NCBI GenBank assembly: GCA_043814315.1
Contig: JBDRKE010000023.1
Span: forward strand, 21,924 to 85,923
Direction of reading: 5' to 3'
Origin: JBDRKE01 sp043814315
GTDB lineage: Bacteria; Omnitrophota; Gorgyraeia; Gygaellales; Profunditerraquicolaceae
Length of the DNA: 64,000 nucleotides
The notes beneath the pieces were generated by a model. That model ran no database searches, was not told the DNA's origin, and saw only the letters and a list, made by a program, of their open reading frames with translations. A program made the translations under genes and the position numbers. Of this stretch, positions 1 to 8,410 are shown piece by piece. How positions within the stretch are numbered: position 1 is the first letter of the stretch; each line of letters begins with the position of its first letter.

Positions 1-99
1 GGTCTTGATGGCCTGGCGGCTACCGCTTCGGCTGACCTTTTCCACTTTCTTCAGTAATTTTTCATCAACAAACGGACCCTTTTTTAAAGAACGGGGCAT
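1..99 (-). CDS. rpsS: 30S ribosomal protein S19, N-terminal part (cut by window edge)
   Basis: The minus strand encodes MPRSLKKGPFVDEKLL followed by KKVEKVSRSGSRQAIKT, the conserved N-terminus of S19, which binds the head of the small subunit with S13. The reading frame runs off the window at position 1. A clear Shine-Dalgarno (GAGGAG) lies just upstream of the ATG at 97-99. It follows rplB as expected for the S10 operon order (rplB-rpsS). Confidence 0.95.
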   Translation of the reverse strand, partial: MPRSLKKGPFVDEKLLKKVEKVSRSGSRQAIKT

Positions 100-117
100 A
101 TCTCCTCACTTTCACTC

Positions 118-247
118 GTCAAAATCCAAATGTCAAAGCACAAAGCTTAAAATGCGCACAAAACACAAAATCCAAAACAATCAGGCTTTTATTAGGATTT
201 TGAATTTTGAATTTATTTTGTGCTTTGAATTTTGTCATTTGAATTTA
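118..247. repeat. AT-rich palindromic intergenic repeat between rplB and rpsS
   Basis: The gap is an imperfect inverted repeat made of motifs such as AAAATCCAAATGTCAAAGC on one arm and their complements (GCTTTGAATTTTGTCATTTG) on the other. The same AT-rich family fills other gaps in the window (pdxA, surA, hisF, hisA, trpE and etfA junctions). No gene is visible. Confidence 0.75.
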
Positions 248-250
248 TTC

Positions 251-1081
251 TTACTTTCTTCTCTTAATGATAAATTTATCCGAAAAACGAATCTTCCTCG
301 TTTTATAGCCTTTCGTGGGCATTCCCCAGCGGCTCACCGGATGGGGATTTCCTTGCCCGGATTTGCCTTCGCCTCCCCCGTGCGGATGATCCACCGGATT
401 CATGGCCAGGCCTCTTACCGTAGGCCTGATACCTAACCAGCGCTTTTTCCCGGCTTTTCCCAAGATAACAGCCTCATGCTCAATATTGCCTACCTGGCCA
501 ATAGTGGCATGGCAATCAAGATTCACGAGCCTGACTTCCCCTGAGGGCATTCTCAGATGGGCGAAATCTCCTTCTTTTGCCATTATCTGAGCACTGCCCC
601 CCGCAGACCTGACGATCTGGCCTCCTTTTCCTTTATTGATTTCAATGTTATGGATAAGGGTTCCGGAAGGTATGTGCCTTAGAAGAAGGCAATTGCCGAT
701 TTTGAGTTCCGTATCTTTCTGATTACTTGAGACAACCAAATCCCCGACACTTAACCCCAAAGGAGCTAAAATATACCTTTTTTTTCTGTTAGGATATTCA
801 ATCAAGGCAATCCTTGCCGAACGGTTGGGATCATATTCTATTGCCTGGACTTTTCCCGGCACGTCAAACAGATCCCTTTTGAAATCAATAAGCCTTAACA
901 TCCTCTTGTGGCCGCCACCGCGATGCCAGACCGTAATCCTGCCGTAAACGTTCCTGCCCCCCTTTTTCTTAAGAGGAATGATCAGGGATTTTTCGGGCTT
1001 GGCCTTAGTGATCTCCGAAAAATCAGGCCCGCTCATATGGCGCCGGGAGGGTGTTGTGGGTTTAAACTTTATAAGTCCCAT
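251..1081 (-). CDS. rplB: 50S ribosomal protein L2
   Basis: The 276-residue product has the normal length of bacterial L2. It carries the conserved C-terminal motif AMNPVDHPHGGGEG, whose histidine near residue 230 lies close to the peptidyl-transferase centre in the family. The N-terminus (MGLIKFKPTTPSRRHMSG) matches the family pattern. L2 binds 23S rRNA and supports subunit association and peptide-bond formation. There is no Shine-Dalgarno: the ATG at 1081 is preceded directly by the end of a structured intergenic element (CGCTCATTAAAC-ATG). It is followed by rpsS. Confidence 0.97.
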   Translation of the reverse strand: MGLIKFKPTTPSRRHMSGPDFSEITKAKPEKSLIIPLKKKGGRNVYGRITVWHRGGGHKRMLRLIDFKRDLFDVPGKVQAIEYDPNRSARIALIEYPNRKKRYILAPLGLSVGDLVVSSNQKDTELKIGNCLLLRHIPSGTLIHNIEINKGKGGQIVRSAGGSAQIMAKEGDFAHLRMPSGEVRLVNLDCHATIGQVGNIEHEAVILGKAGKKRWLGIRPTVRGLAMNPVDHPHGGGEGKSGQGNPHPVSRWGMPTKGYKTRKIRFSDKFIIKRRK

Positions 1082-1083
1082 GT

Positions 1084-1289
1084 TTAATGAGCGCTTAACT
1101 TACGAACACAATAGTGTTCGTAAGTAAATGCGCGAATTAACCCCCCACCACTTTTGCTATAACCTATGCTATATTGAAAGTGGTGGGGGGTAAGTTCGGG
1201 CATAAATTTATGTTCGCTTGCCGCACAAGCGGCACACCGGCTGTTCCGATACAGCCGGGTGCGCGCTCCATAAATTTAGCCCTCACTTA
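1084..1289. repeat. GA-hairpin intergenic element, copy 1 (rplW to rplB)
   Basis: Read on the plus strand there are three parts. First is a hairpin with foot TTAAT-GA-GCGC (1084-1094) closing on GCGC-GA-ATTAA (1130-1140). Second is a long inverted repeat, CCCCCCACCACTTTT at 1141-1155 against GAAAGTGGTGGGGGG at 1176-1190. Third is a branched hairpin with foot TAAGT-TC-GGGC (1191-1201) closing on GCCC-TC-ACTTA (1279-1289), which reads GA/GA on the minus strand. The element overlaps the end of rplW and stops two bases before the rplB start codon. Confidence 0.85.
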
Positions 1290-1554
1290 TCTTCTGCCCT
1301 TCTCTTAACCTAACGACTGCCTTTTTTAAATCTGGTGTTTTACCTAATTGATACCTGACTTTTTTTAATTTTCCTAAAGAAATAAACGTGTTGACCGATT
1401 TCACCTTGACTTTATAGATGCTTTCGACCGCCTTCTTAATCTGAATCTTGTTGGCAGCGAGGTTTACCAGAAACAAATACTGCCCCTTTGGCTCTGAGAG
1501 CGTCGATTTTTCCGTGCGTATTAAAGCTTTAATAATGTCCACATGGTCTAGCAT
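1276..1554 (-). CDS. rplW: 50S ribosomal protein L23
   Basis: This 92-residue protein matches L23 (ALIRTEKSTLSEPKGQYLFLV, then NKIQIKKAVESIYKVKVKSV), which sits at the peptide exit tunnel and docks trigger factor and SRP. The last codons (KISEG and the TAA stop) are written in the AAGTGAGGGCTAA end of the adjacent intergenic element, so the C-terminus appears to have been reshaped by the element. A weak AAGGA lies about ten bases upstream of the ATG. It is flanked by rplD and rplB as in other S10 operons. Confidence 0.96.
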   Translation of the reverse strand: MLDHVDIIKALIRTEKSTLSEPKGQYLFLVNLAANKIQIKKAVESIYKVKVKSVNTFISLGKLKKVRYQLGKTPDLKKAVVRLREGQKISEG

Positions 1555-1566
1555 GGCTTAAATTCC

Positions 1567-2262
1567 TTAGGCGGCTTTGGGCTTAGCCCTATCTGCAGAA
1601 GGCCCCTTTTTGACATGCAAGCGATCCGTAAGGCTGTGTAAGGCTGCCTTCGTAATAATTAACCTACGATGACTGAGCACCTCGTAGGCATGGGTATTAC
1701 GGACGAGGTTAAAATTAAGAAAACTGATGTTACGCATGGACAATCTTAAAGGCGTGTCAATCTTTTCCAGTAATACCAGCATAAGATTACGGTTTTTCTT
1801 TCGATCAACTTTTATTTTTAAATTAGAAAATACCCTGGATGCTTCTTTCGTCTTAGGCTGTTCGAATGTTATGCCATCCAGGACAATCAAATTCTTTTCT
1901 TGCACTTTCGCGTTGAGCGAAGATTTTAAGGCAATATTTTTTATCCTATTTGACAACCGATACGAGAAATCTCTGGGATGAGGGCCAAAAACAACGCCAC
2001 CATGACGCCAAAGGGGCGAACGCGAAGAACCGACTCTGGCACGGCCCGTACCTTTTTGCCTCCAGGGCTTACGGCCGCCGCCTGAAACTTCCCCTCTTGT
2101 TTTTGTGGAGGCAAGGCCACTTCTTTGATTCGCCCTGTAAGCCGTTACAGCCTGGTGAAGGACGGCCTTATTCACCGTGCCATCGAAAACCTTGGGATCC
2201 AGTTTTACCGTATCCACTTCCTTGCCTTCCATGTTATATATAGGTAACGTTATCGCTTCCAT
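1567..2262 (-). CDS. rplD: 50S ribosomal protein L4
   Basis: The 231-residue product carries the long arginine/glycine-rich tunnel loop typical of L4 (GGGRKPWRQKGTGRARVGS, near residues 62-80) and the conserved SPLWRHGGVVFGPHPRDFSY. L4 helps form the exit-tunnel constriction. In some bacteria it also autoregulates the S10 operon, but no leader structure for that can be recognised here. No good Shine-Dalgarno precedes the ATG at 2262. It lies 23 bases after rplC. Confidence 0.97.
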   Translation of the reverse strand: MEAITLPIYNMEGKEVDTVKLDPKVFDGTVNKAVLHQAVTAYRANQRSGLASTKTRGEVSGGGRKPWRQKGTGRARVGSSRSPLWRHGGVVFGPHPRDFSYRLSNRIKNIALKSSLNAKVQEKNLIVLDGITFEQPKTKEASRVFSNLKIKVDRKKNRNLMLVLLEKIDTPLRLSMRNISFLNFNLVRNTHAYEVLSHRRLIITKAALHSLTDRLHVKKGPSADRAKPKAA

Positions 2263-2285
2263 TTATTTTGAGGTTTTACTATAAA

Positions 2286-2903
2286 CTACTTTGCCTTCTT
2301 CTTTTTTGCGTTTGCAATGACGACGTAGCTATTCTTATGCCCGGGCACATTCCCTTTGACCAGCAAAATATTTTTTTCGGTGTCTATCTTGACCACGCGC
2401 AAATTCTGGACGGTTGTCGCATGATGGCCCATGTGGCCGGGTAAATGGTGCCCTTTCCAGACCCTTCCTGGCGTGGTACTTGAACCCAGGGAGCCGATTC
2501 TCCGATGAGACGTGGAGCCATGCGTCTGGGGCCCGCCCTGCCAATGCCAACGCTTCATGCCTCCCTGAAATCCTTTCCCGATGGAAGTACCGCGGACATC
2601 CACAAAATCTCCGGGTTTAAACACGTCCACTTTGAGCTCTTCCCCGACCTTGTATTCCTTAGAGGCATCTTTTAGAAACTCTTTCATGATCTTGCGCGGA
2701 GCAATATTGATCTTCTTGAAATAACCCATCAAGGGTTTCTTGACGCGGCTTTCCTTGATAAGATCAAATCCGATCTGGATGTTCTTTTCTTTTACGGCCA
2801 ATATCGGACAAGGGCCGGCTTCAATGACCGTGACGCAAACCATCTTCCCATCTTCAGAGAAGATATGCGTCATTCCTATTTTTTTCCCAAGCAAACACGC
2901 CAT
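2286..2903 (-). CDS. rplC: 50S ribosomal protein L3
   Basis: This 205-residue protein begins MACLLGKKIGMTHIFSEDGK and contains the family signature GTSIGKGFQGGMKRWHWQGG followed by the glycine/histidine-rich extension (GPQTHGSTSHRRIGSLGSS) that reaches toward the peptidyl-transferase centre. L3 nucleates assembly of the large subunit. Only a weak purine stretch (CTGGAAAA) precedes the ATG. The order rpsJ-rplC-rplD-rplW-rplB is canonical. Confidence 0.97.
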   Translation of the reverse strand: MACLLGKKIGMTHIFSEDGKMVCVTVIEAGPCPILAVKEKNIQIGFDLIKESRVKKPLMGYFKKINIAPRKIMKEFLKDASKEYKVGEELKVDVFKPGDFVDVRGTSIGKGFQGGMKRWHWQGGPQTHGSTSHRRIGSLGSSTTPGRVWKGHHLPGHMGHHATTVQNLRVVKIDTEKNILLVKGNVPGHKNSYVVIANAKKKKAK

Positions 2904-2916
2904 GATTATTTTCCAG

Positions 2917-3031
2917 TTGTCCTGTTCGCCGGCTGACCTGTTTTGAACCGGCTCACAGGCTAATCCTTCGACGGACTCAGGACACTTCGAAGAAGTACAC
3001 TGAACGAAGCCGAAGTGCCGGAAAACCGGCT
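2917..3031. repeat. Composite intergenic repeat between rpsJ and rplC
   Basis: The gap holds two repeat types. A CCGG-rich type (GCCGGTTTTCCGGC-like arms) occurs again at 8367-8408 and 15962-16024. A CCTTCGACGGACTCAGGAC type with a partly complementary second half (CTGAACGAAGCCGAAGTGCC) is at about 2964-3020; relatives of it lie at 8308-8366, 32421-32472 and inside alaS. No coding potential is seen. Confidence 0.7.
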
Positions 3032-3039
3032 AACTTATT

Positions 3040-3339
3040 TTACTTAATCTCCGCGTCCACCCCCGCGGGCAGATTCAGTTTTCTTAAAGAATCTATCGTC
3101 TTGGATGTCGGATCACAGATATCGATAAGACGCTTGTGCGTGGATAACTCAAACTGCTCCCGCGACTTTTTATCGATGACAGGCGAGCGCAAAACCGTAT
3201 AAACCTCCCTCTTCGTAGGAAGGGGAACCGGCCCCCTGATACGCGCACCGGTGCGTCGAGCGGTTTCAACGATTTCCTCAACCGCCTGATCCAAAAGACG
3301 ATGATCGTAGGCTTTTAATTTGATGCGAATCTTTTGCAT
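3040..3339 (-). CDS. rpsJ: 30S ribosomal protein S10
   Basis: The 99-residue product MQKIRIKLKAYDHRLLDQAV matches S10 throughout, including GPVPLPTKREVYTVLRSP and the C-terminal LNLPAGVDAEIK. S10 is a head protein of the small subunit and, with NusB, forms part of the transcription antitermination complex. It sits between tuf and rplC, the usual junction of the str and S10 operons. The ATG follows the foot of an intergenic hairpin (GCTCATTGA-ATG) with no separate Shine-Dalgarno. Confidence 0.97.
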   Translation of the reverse strand: MQKIRIKLKAYDHRLLDQAVEEIVETARRTGARIRGPVPLPTKREVYTVLRSPVIDKKSREQFELSTHKRLIDICDPTSKTIDSLRKLNLPAGVDAEIK

Positions 3340-3340
3340 T

Positions 3341-3425
3341 CAATGAGCGCTTAACTTACGGAACACTAGTGACGTAAGTTAATGCGCGAATTGACTTCAC
3401 ACGAAAAGGAACTTTTCGTGTGAAG
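3341..3425. repeat. GA-hairpin intergenic element, copy 2 (tuf to rpsJ)
   Basis: A hairpin with foot CAAT-GA-GCGC (3341-3350) closes on GCGC-GA-ATTG (3384-3393). Here the outer stem is CAAT/ATTG instead of the TTAAT/ATTAA of copies 1, 4 and 5, a compensated change. It is followed by a perfect 14-bp hairpin, CTTCACACGAAAAG at 3395-3408 against CTTTTCGTGTGAAG at 3412-3425. The element ends one base before the rpsJ start and 11 bases from the tuf stop. Confidence 0.8.
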
Positions 3426-3436
3426 CACTCTTGTTA

Positions 3437-4642
<1,206 letters not shown>

Positions 4643-4655
4643 ACTGATCCTCCTT

Positions 4656-4825
4656 CAATTTGCCCGTGTTTTACGGGCCAGCAAATTGATCCTTGACACG
4701 AAACATCCCATTACAACTCTCGCTTTCGTGTCAAGGATAACTTCGGACATATAAGTTATGTCGCTATCATCTTTTATAACTTGGTAAATATTTCGATATG
4801 GCCCCATAACTTATGTCCCCGCTTA
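4656..4825. repeat. Hairpin-chain intergenic element, copy 3 (fusA to tuf)
   Basis: Three structures lie in series: CAATTTGC (4656-4663) with GCAAATTG (4681-4688) around a small CCGT/ACGG hairpin; a perfect 15-bp stem ATCCTTGACACGAAA (4689-4703) with TTTCGTGTCAAGGAT (4724-4738); and a TAA-CTTC-GGACAT to ATGTCC-CCGC-TTA hairpin. The last is a diverged form of the TAAGTGAGG-type end and again supplies the TAA stop of the preceding gene, fusA. The other end leads directly into the tuf Shine-Dalgarno. Confidence 0.65.
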
Positions 4826-6922
4826 AAAACTTTTTCTTATGCCTGCCGCGGAAAATCCTCCGATAATTTTTTCTGCTATATGTGAAGGCACCTCGGCATA
4901 AAATGAGGGCTCCATTGTATAGGATGCGCGTCCCTGTGTCAAGGATCTTAAAGCCGTTGCGTAATTAAACATTTCACCTAAGGGGAGATAGGCGCGGATG
5001 ACGCGGACATTGCCGCGCTGAATCAAGGAAACGATTTTTGCGCGCCTAGCGTTTAAATCACCGATCACCGTTCCCATATACTCCTCGGGCACAATCACCT
5101 CTATGTCCATAATCGGCTCCAATAAAATTGAGGCTGCTTTTTTTATGCCTTCGTTGAACGCCATTGCCGATGCCATCCGAAAGCTCATCTCCGAAGAATC
5201 CACCTCGTGATAAGAGCCGTCGGTCAGGACGACCTTGACATCCGTGACCGGGTAACCTACCAGACAACCGCTCTTGGAGGCCCCCCTGATTCCTTCTTCT
5301 ACGGAACGTATAAATTCGCGGGGGATGGCTCCGCTCTTTATTTTTTCCTCAAAAGTGATTCCTAGCCCCGGCATCTCCTGCGGCTCCATTTCTAAAACTA
5401 CGTGGCCGTATTGGCCGTGGCCGCCGCTTTGCTGGATGAATTTTCCCGTAGCTATAACCTTCTTGGTGATGGTTTCCCGATAAGCCACCTGAGGCGAGCC
5501 GACCTGCGCCTCAACATTAAATTCCCGCATAATCCTATCAATGGCTATCTCTAAATGCAACTGGCCCATCCCAGCGATAATCGTTTCCCCTGTCTCATGA
5601 TTGTAGGTAACCCTGAAAGAAGGATCCTCCTCCGCCAATTTATGCAAAGACATTCCTAAGCGCTCCTGGTCCTGCTTGGATTTCGGTTCAATGGCCTGCT
5701 GGATGACCGGCTCGGGAAAACGCATGGACTCTATTAGTATAGGATTGTCCTGCGTACACAGCGAATCCCCTGTTTTGGTTTCTTTGAGGCCCACGAAAAC
5801 CGCGATATTTCCCGTATGCACGCTTTCAATAACCTCTTGGCGGTTGGCGTGCATCCTCAGCAGTTTTGATACGCGCTCCTTAACCCTCTTAGAGGCATTC
5901 CACACATAATCTCCGGAGTTTAAAATTCCTGAATAAACCCGGACGTAATTGATCCTTCCGACGTAAGGGTCGGTGGTGACCTTAAAACATAAGGCACAAA
6001 ACGGAGCCTCATCTTCGGCCTGAATCTCTTCAAATTCACCGGTATCGGGATTTGTCCCTTTGATAGGAGGCACATCATACGGAGAAGGCAGGTAATCGCA
6101 TATCGCATCCAGCAGAAGCTGTATGCCTTTGTTTTTAAGAGATGCCCCGCATAAAACAGGAACGAATTTATTCTGGATAACGGTTCTGCGTATGGCCGCC
6201 TTGATATCGGCCGTATCTATCTTTTTCGCGTGGACAAAACTATCCATGATCAACTCATCCACTTCGGCGATCTTTTCCAACAACACATCTCGTTCTTTTT
6301 GTACTGCTCCCCTAAAATCATCGGGGATCTCTTTGACTTCCCTTTGCGCGCCGACATCATCTTTATAGACGATTAATTTCATTTCTAAGAGATCAATGAT
6401 GCCCTCTAAATACTCATTCTGGAGAAAAGGTATCTGGAGTGCCGCGGCATGCACCCCTAGTTTTTTATGCATTTGGGTAATGGCATCCGAAAAATTGGCG
6501 CCGACTCTATCCATTTTATTTATAAAGGCTATGCGGGGAACTCCGTACCTGTCTGCCTGGCGCCAGACCGTTTCTGACTGCGGCTCTACCCCTCCCACGC
6601 CGCAAAAAACCACCACAGCGCCGTCTAAAACCTTTAACGATCTTTCCACTTCAATGGTAAAATCCACATGGCCGGGAGTATCGATAATATTAATATTAAA
6701 ACCGCGCCATTGGCAGGTAGTGCAGGCAGCTGTTATGGTGATGCCTCTTTCCTGCTCCTGAACCATCCAGTCCATCGTGGCCGTGCCTTCGTCCACCTCT
6801 CCGATTTTATAGGTCCTGCCCGTGTAATAAAGGATACGCTCGGTGGTTGTGGTCTTACCGGCGTCGATATGCGCGATGATACCGATATTCCTAATTTTGT
6901 CTAATGCTATTTTGCGGCTCAT
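4823..6922 (-). CDS. fusA: Translation elongation factor G
   Basis: The 699-residue product has the normal EF-G length and all GTPase motifs: AHIDAGKTTTTERIL (about residues 17-31), the switch sequence ERGITITAA, DTPGHVDF, NKMDR. The C-terminal domain IV/V sequences include QSGGHGQYGHVV and RGNVRV. EF-G drives translocation and, with RRF, ribosome recycling. It lies between rpsG and tuf, the canonical str order. The ATG follows the intergenic element (CTCATTAAAA-ATG) with no Shine-Dalgarno. Confidence 0.98.
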   Translation of the reverse strand: MSRKIALDKIRNIGIIAHIDAGKTTTTERILYYTGRTYKIGEVDEGTATMDWMVQEQERGITITAACTTCQWRGFNINIIDTPGHVDFTIEVERSLKVLDGAVVVFCGVGGVEPQSETVWRQADRYGVPRIAFINKMDRVGANFSDAITQMHKKLGVHAAALQIPFLQNEYLEGIIDLLEMKLIVYKDDVGAQREVKEIPDDFRGAVQKERDVLLEKIAEVDELIMDSFVHAKKIDTADIKAAIRRTVIQNKFVPVLCGASLKNKGIQLLLDAICDYLPSPYDVPPIKGTNPDTGEFEEIQAEDEAPFCALCFKVTTDPYVGRINYVRVYSGILNSGDYVWNASKRVKERVSKLLRMHANRQEVIESVHTGNIAVFVGLKETKTGDSLCTQDNPILIESMRFPEPVIQQAIEPKSKQDQERLGMSLHKLAEEDPSFRVTYNHETGETIIAGMGQLHLEIAIDRIMREFNVEAQVGSPQVAYRETITKKVIATGKFIQQSGGHGQYGHVVLEMEPQEMPGLGITFEEKIKSGAIPREFIRSVEEGIRGASKSGCLVGYPVTDVKVVLTDGSYHEVDSSEMSFRMASAMAFNEGIKKAASILLEPIMDIEVIVPEEYMGTVIGDLNARRAKIVSLIQRGNVRVIRAYLPLGEMFNYATALRSLTQGRASYTMEPSFYAEVPSHIAEKIIGGFSAAGIRKSF

Positions 6923-6924
6923 TT

Positions 6925-7191
6925 TTAATGAGCGCTTAACTTACGAATCCCGAAACTTCGGGATGAGTAAGTTAATGCGCGAATTAACCCCCCACCACTT
7001 TTTAAATACACTTGAGATTAAATCTTACGGTATATCTACCCCTCCCACCCCATCTAACAAATCACGCGTTTGTTACAAAAAGTGGTGGGGGGTAAGTTCG
7101 GACATAAACTTATGTTCGCTTGCCGCAGGAGCGGCACACCGGCTGATCCGATAAAGCCGGGTGCGCGCTCCATAAGTTTAGTCCTCACTTA
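6925..7191. repeat. GA-hairpin intergenic element, copy 4 (rpsG to fusA)
   Basis: A full three-part element. Hairpin foot TTAAT-GA-GCGC starts at 6925 and closes at GA-ATTAA (6981-6987). The long inverted repeat is CCCCCCACCACTTTTT (6988-7003) with AAAAAGTGGTGGGGGG (7077-7092). The branched hairpin foot TAAGT-TC-GGAC starts at 7093 and closes at GTCC-TC-ACTTA (7181-7191). Read on the minus strand, its first three bases are the rpsG stop codon TAA, and it ends two bases before the fusA ATG. It is nearly identical to copy 5. Confidence 0.88.
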
Positions 7192-7659
7192 CCACCTAAA
7201 GTGCGCAAAGGCCTTATTGGACTCTGCCATCTTATGCGTATCGTCTCTTTTTTTGATGACGGAACCTTCCCCCTTATGCGCGGCAATGATCTCATCCGCC
7301 AATTTTTCCTTCATGGAGCGGCCCTTCTTGTTTTTGGCAAAATCCCTGATCCAGCGCAAGGCAATAGAAGTTCCCCGCTCCTGACGCACCTCAATAGGAA
7401 CCTGATAGGTTGCTCCCCCCACGCGCCGGGGCTTCACTTCCAATCGTGGCCTGGCATTATCCAGGGCCTTATGGAAAATCTTCAGCACATCGGGCTCATT
7501 AAGCTGTTTCTTGACTAAATCTAATGCCCCGTAAACCATCCTTTCGGCGATGGACTTCTTGCCTTCCAACATTACCATATTGATAAATTTGGCGACTATT
7601 TTACTGTTGAATATCGGATCAGGTAATAGTACTTTTTCTTGCGCTTTTCTTCTTCTCAT
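7189..7659 (-). CDS. rpsG: 30S ribosomal protein S7
   Basis: The 156-residue product starts MRRRKAQEKVLLPDPIFNSK and matches S7 throughout (LVKKQLNEPDVLKIFHKALD, RVGGATYQVPIEVRQERG, TNxAFAHFRW-type end). S7 initiates assembly of the 30S head and contacts E-site tRNA. Its stop codon TAA is the first triplet of intergenic element copy 4, and its ATG lies two bases after element copy 5. Both flanks are therefore element sequence, and there is no Shine-Dalgarno. Confidence 0.97.
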   Translation of the reverse strand: MRRRKAQEKVLLPDPIFNSKIVAKFINMVMLEGKKSIAERMVYGALDLVKKQLNEPDVLKIFHKALDNARPRLEVKPRRVGGATYQVPIEVRQERGTSIALRWIRDFAKNKKGRSMKEKLADEIIAAHKGEGSVIKKRDDTHKMAESNKAFAHFRW

Positions 7660-7661
7660 TT

Positions 7662-7919
7662 TTAATGAGCGCTTAACTTACGCACACAATAGTGTGCGTA
7701 AGTTAATGCGCGAATTAACCCCCCACCACTTTTTAAATACACTTGAGATATCTTACGGTATTGCTCCCCCTCCCACCCCATTCTGTAAATCACACGCTTG
7801 TTACAAAAAGTGGTGGGGGGTAAGTTCGGACATAAACTTATGTTCGCTTGCCGCAGGATCGGCACACCGGCTGATCCGATAAAGCCGGGTGCGCGCTCCA
7901 TAAGTTTAGTCCTCACTTA
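7662..7919. repeat. GA-hairpin intergenic element, copy 5 (rpsL to rpsG)
   Basis: This has the same three-part build as copy 4: TTAAT-GA-GCGC foot from 7662, poly-C/poly-G inverted repeat in the middle, and TAAGT-TC-GGAC to GTCC-TC-ACTTA foot ending at 7919. Its last ~100 bases differ from copy 4 at only one position by eye, while the loop of the first hairpin and the centre differ more. On the minus strand it runs from the rpsL TAA stop to two bases before the rpsG ATG. Confidence 0.88.
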
Positions 7920-8288
7920 TTTAGGCCTTTTGGCTCCGTATTTAGACCGTGACTGTCTCCTTTGGTTCACTCCGGATGCATCCAGCGTCCCTCGCACAAT
8001 GTGGTACCTGACGCCAGGCAGATCTTTGACGCGCCCCCCCCTCACTAAAACAATAGAGTGTTCCTGTAAATTATGCCCTTCACCCGGAATATAAGACGTT
8101 ACTTCTATCCCTGTGGTCAAACGCACCCTGGCAATCTTCCTTAAAGCGGAATTCGGTTTCTTGGGCGTCATCGTGCGCACCTGAAGGCATACCCCGCGTC
8201 GTTGGGGACATGCTTTTAAAGCCGGCGATTTGGTCTTTTTCTTTTTTGAAATTCTTCCTGATCGGATTAATTGAGCAATCGTTGGCAT
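7917..8288 (-). CDS. rpsL: 30S ribosomal protein S12
   Basis: This 123-residue protein contains the S12 decoding-site loops TPKKPNSALRKIARVRL and GGRVKDLPGVRYHIVRG. The lysines whose substitution confers streptomycin resistance in other bacteria (E. coli K43 and K88 equivalents) are the wild-type residues. The stop codon TAA belongs to the TAAGTGAGG end of element copy 5. It lies between rpoC and rpsG, as in many bacteria. No Shine-Dalgarno precedes the ATG (CAAACAAAAAT-ATG). Confidence 0.97.
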   Translation of the reverse strand: MPTIAQLIRSGRISKKKKTKSPALKACPQRRGVCLQVRTMTPKKPNSALRKIARVRLTTGIEVTSYIPGEGHNLQEHSIVLVRGGRVKDLPGVRYHIVRGTLDASGVNQRRQSRSKYGAKRPK

Positions 8289-8295
8289 ATTTTTG

Positions 8296-8408
8296 TTTGC
8301 TGATTTGCCAGCACTTCGCTTTCGCTCAGTGTCCTTCGGCGAAGTGTCCTGAGCCCGCCGAAGGATTTTCCGGTTTGCCGGTTTAACCGGCTCATCGGCG
8401 AACTGGCT
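8296..8408. repeat. Composite intergenic repeat between rpoC and rpsL
   Basis: The first half (about 8308-8366) is an inverted repeat of the CACTTCGCTTTCGCTCAGTG / CCTTCGGCGAAGTGTCCTGA type, related to the repeats near rpsJ and in alaS. The second half (CCGGTTTGCCGGTTTAACCG, then GGCGAACTGGCTAAC) belongs to the CCGG family also found between rpoB and rplL. No promoter or gene was recognised. Confidence 0.7.
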
Positions 8409-8410
8409 AA

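Noticed and set aside
1141..1190. The poly-C/poly-G inverted repeat in the elements considered as an intrinsic terminator
   Set aside because: The arms are separated by a long spacer, there is no T-run after the stem on the transcribed strand, and the same structure occurs between essential co-transcribed ribosomal genes.
7070..7384. Plus-strand frames running through element copies and rpsG (such as 7070-7384 and 7798-8094) that share N-terminal residues
   Set aside because: Their shared N-termini come from the repeated DNA of the elements; the rest is antisense to rpsG or rpsL.
7662..7916. An 84-codon minus-strand frame starting GTG right after the rpsL stop and ending two bases before the rpsG start, wholly within element copy 5
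   Set aside because: The nearly identical copy 4 has a stop (TAG) midway in the same frame and other copies differ in frame, so there is no sign of protein-level conservation. The sequence is explained by the structured element.
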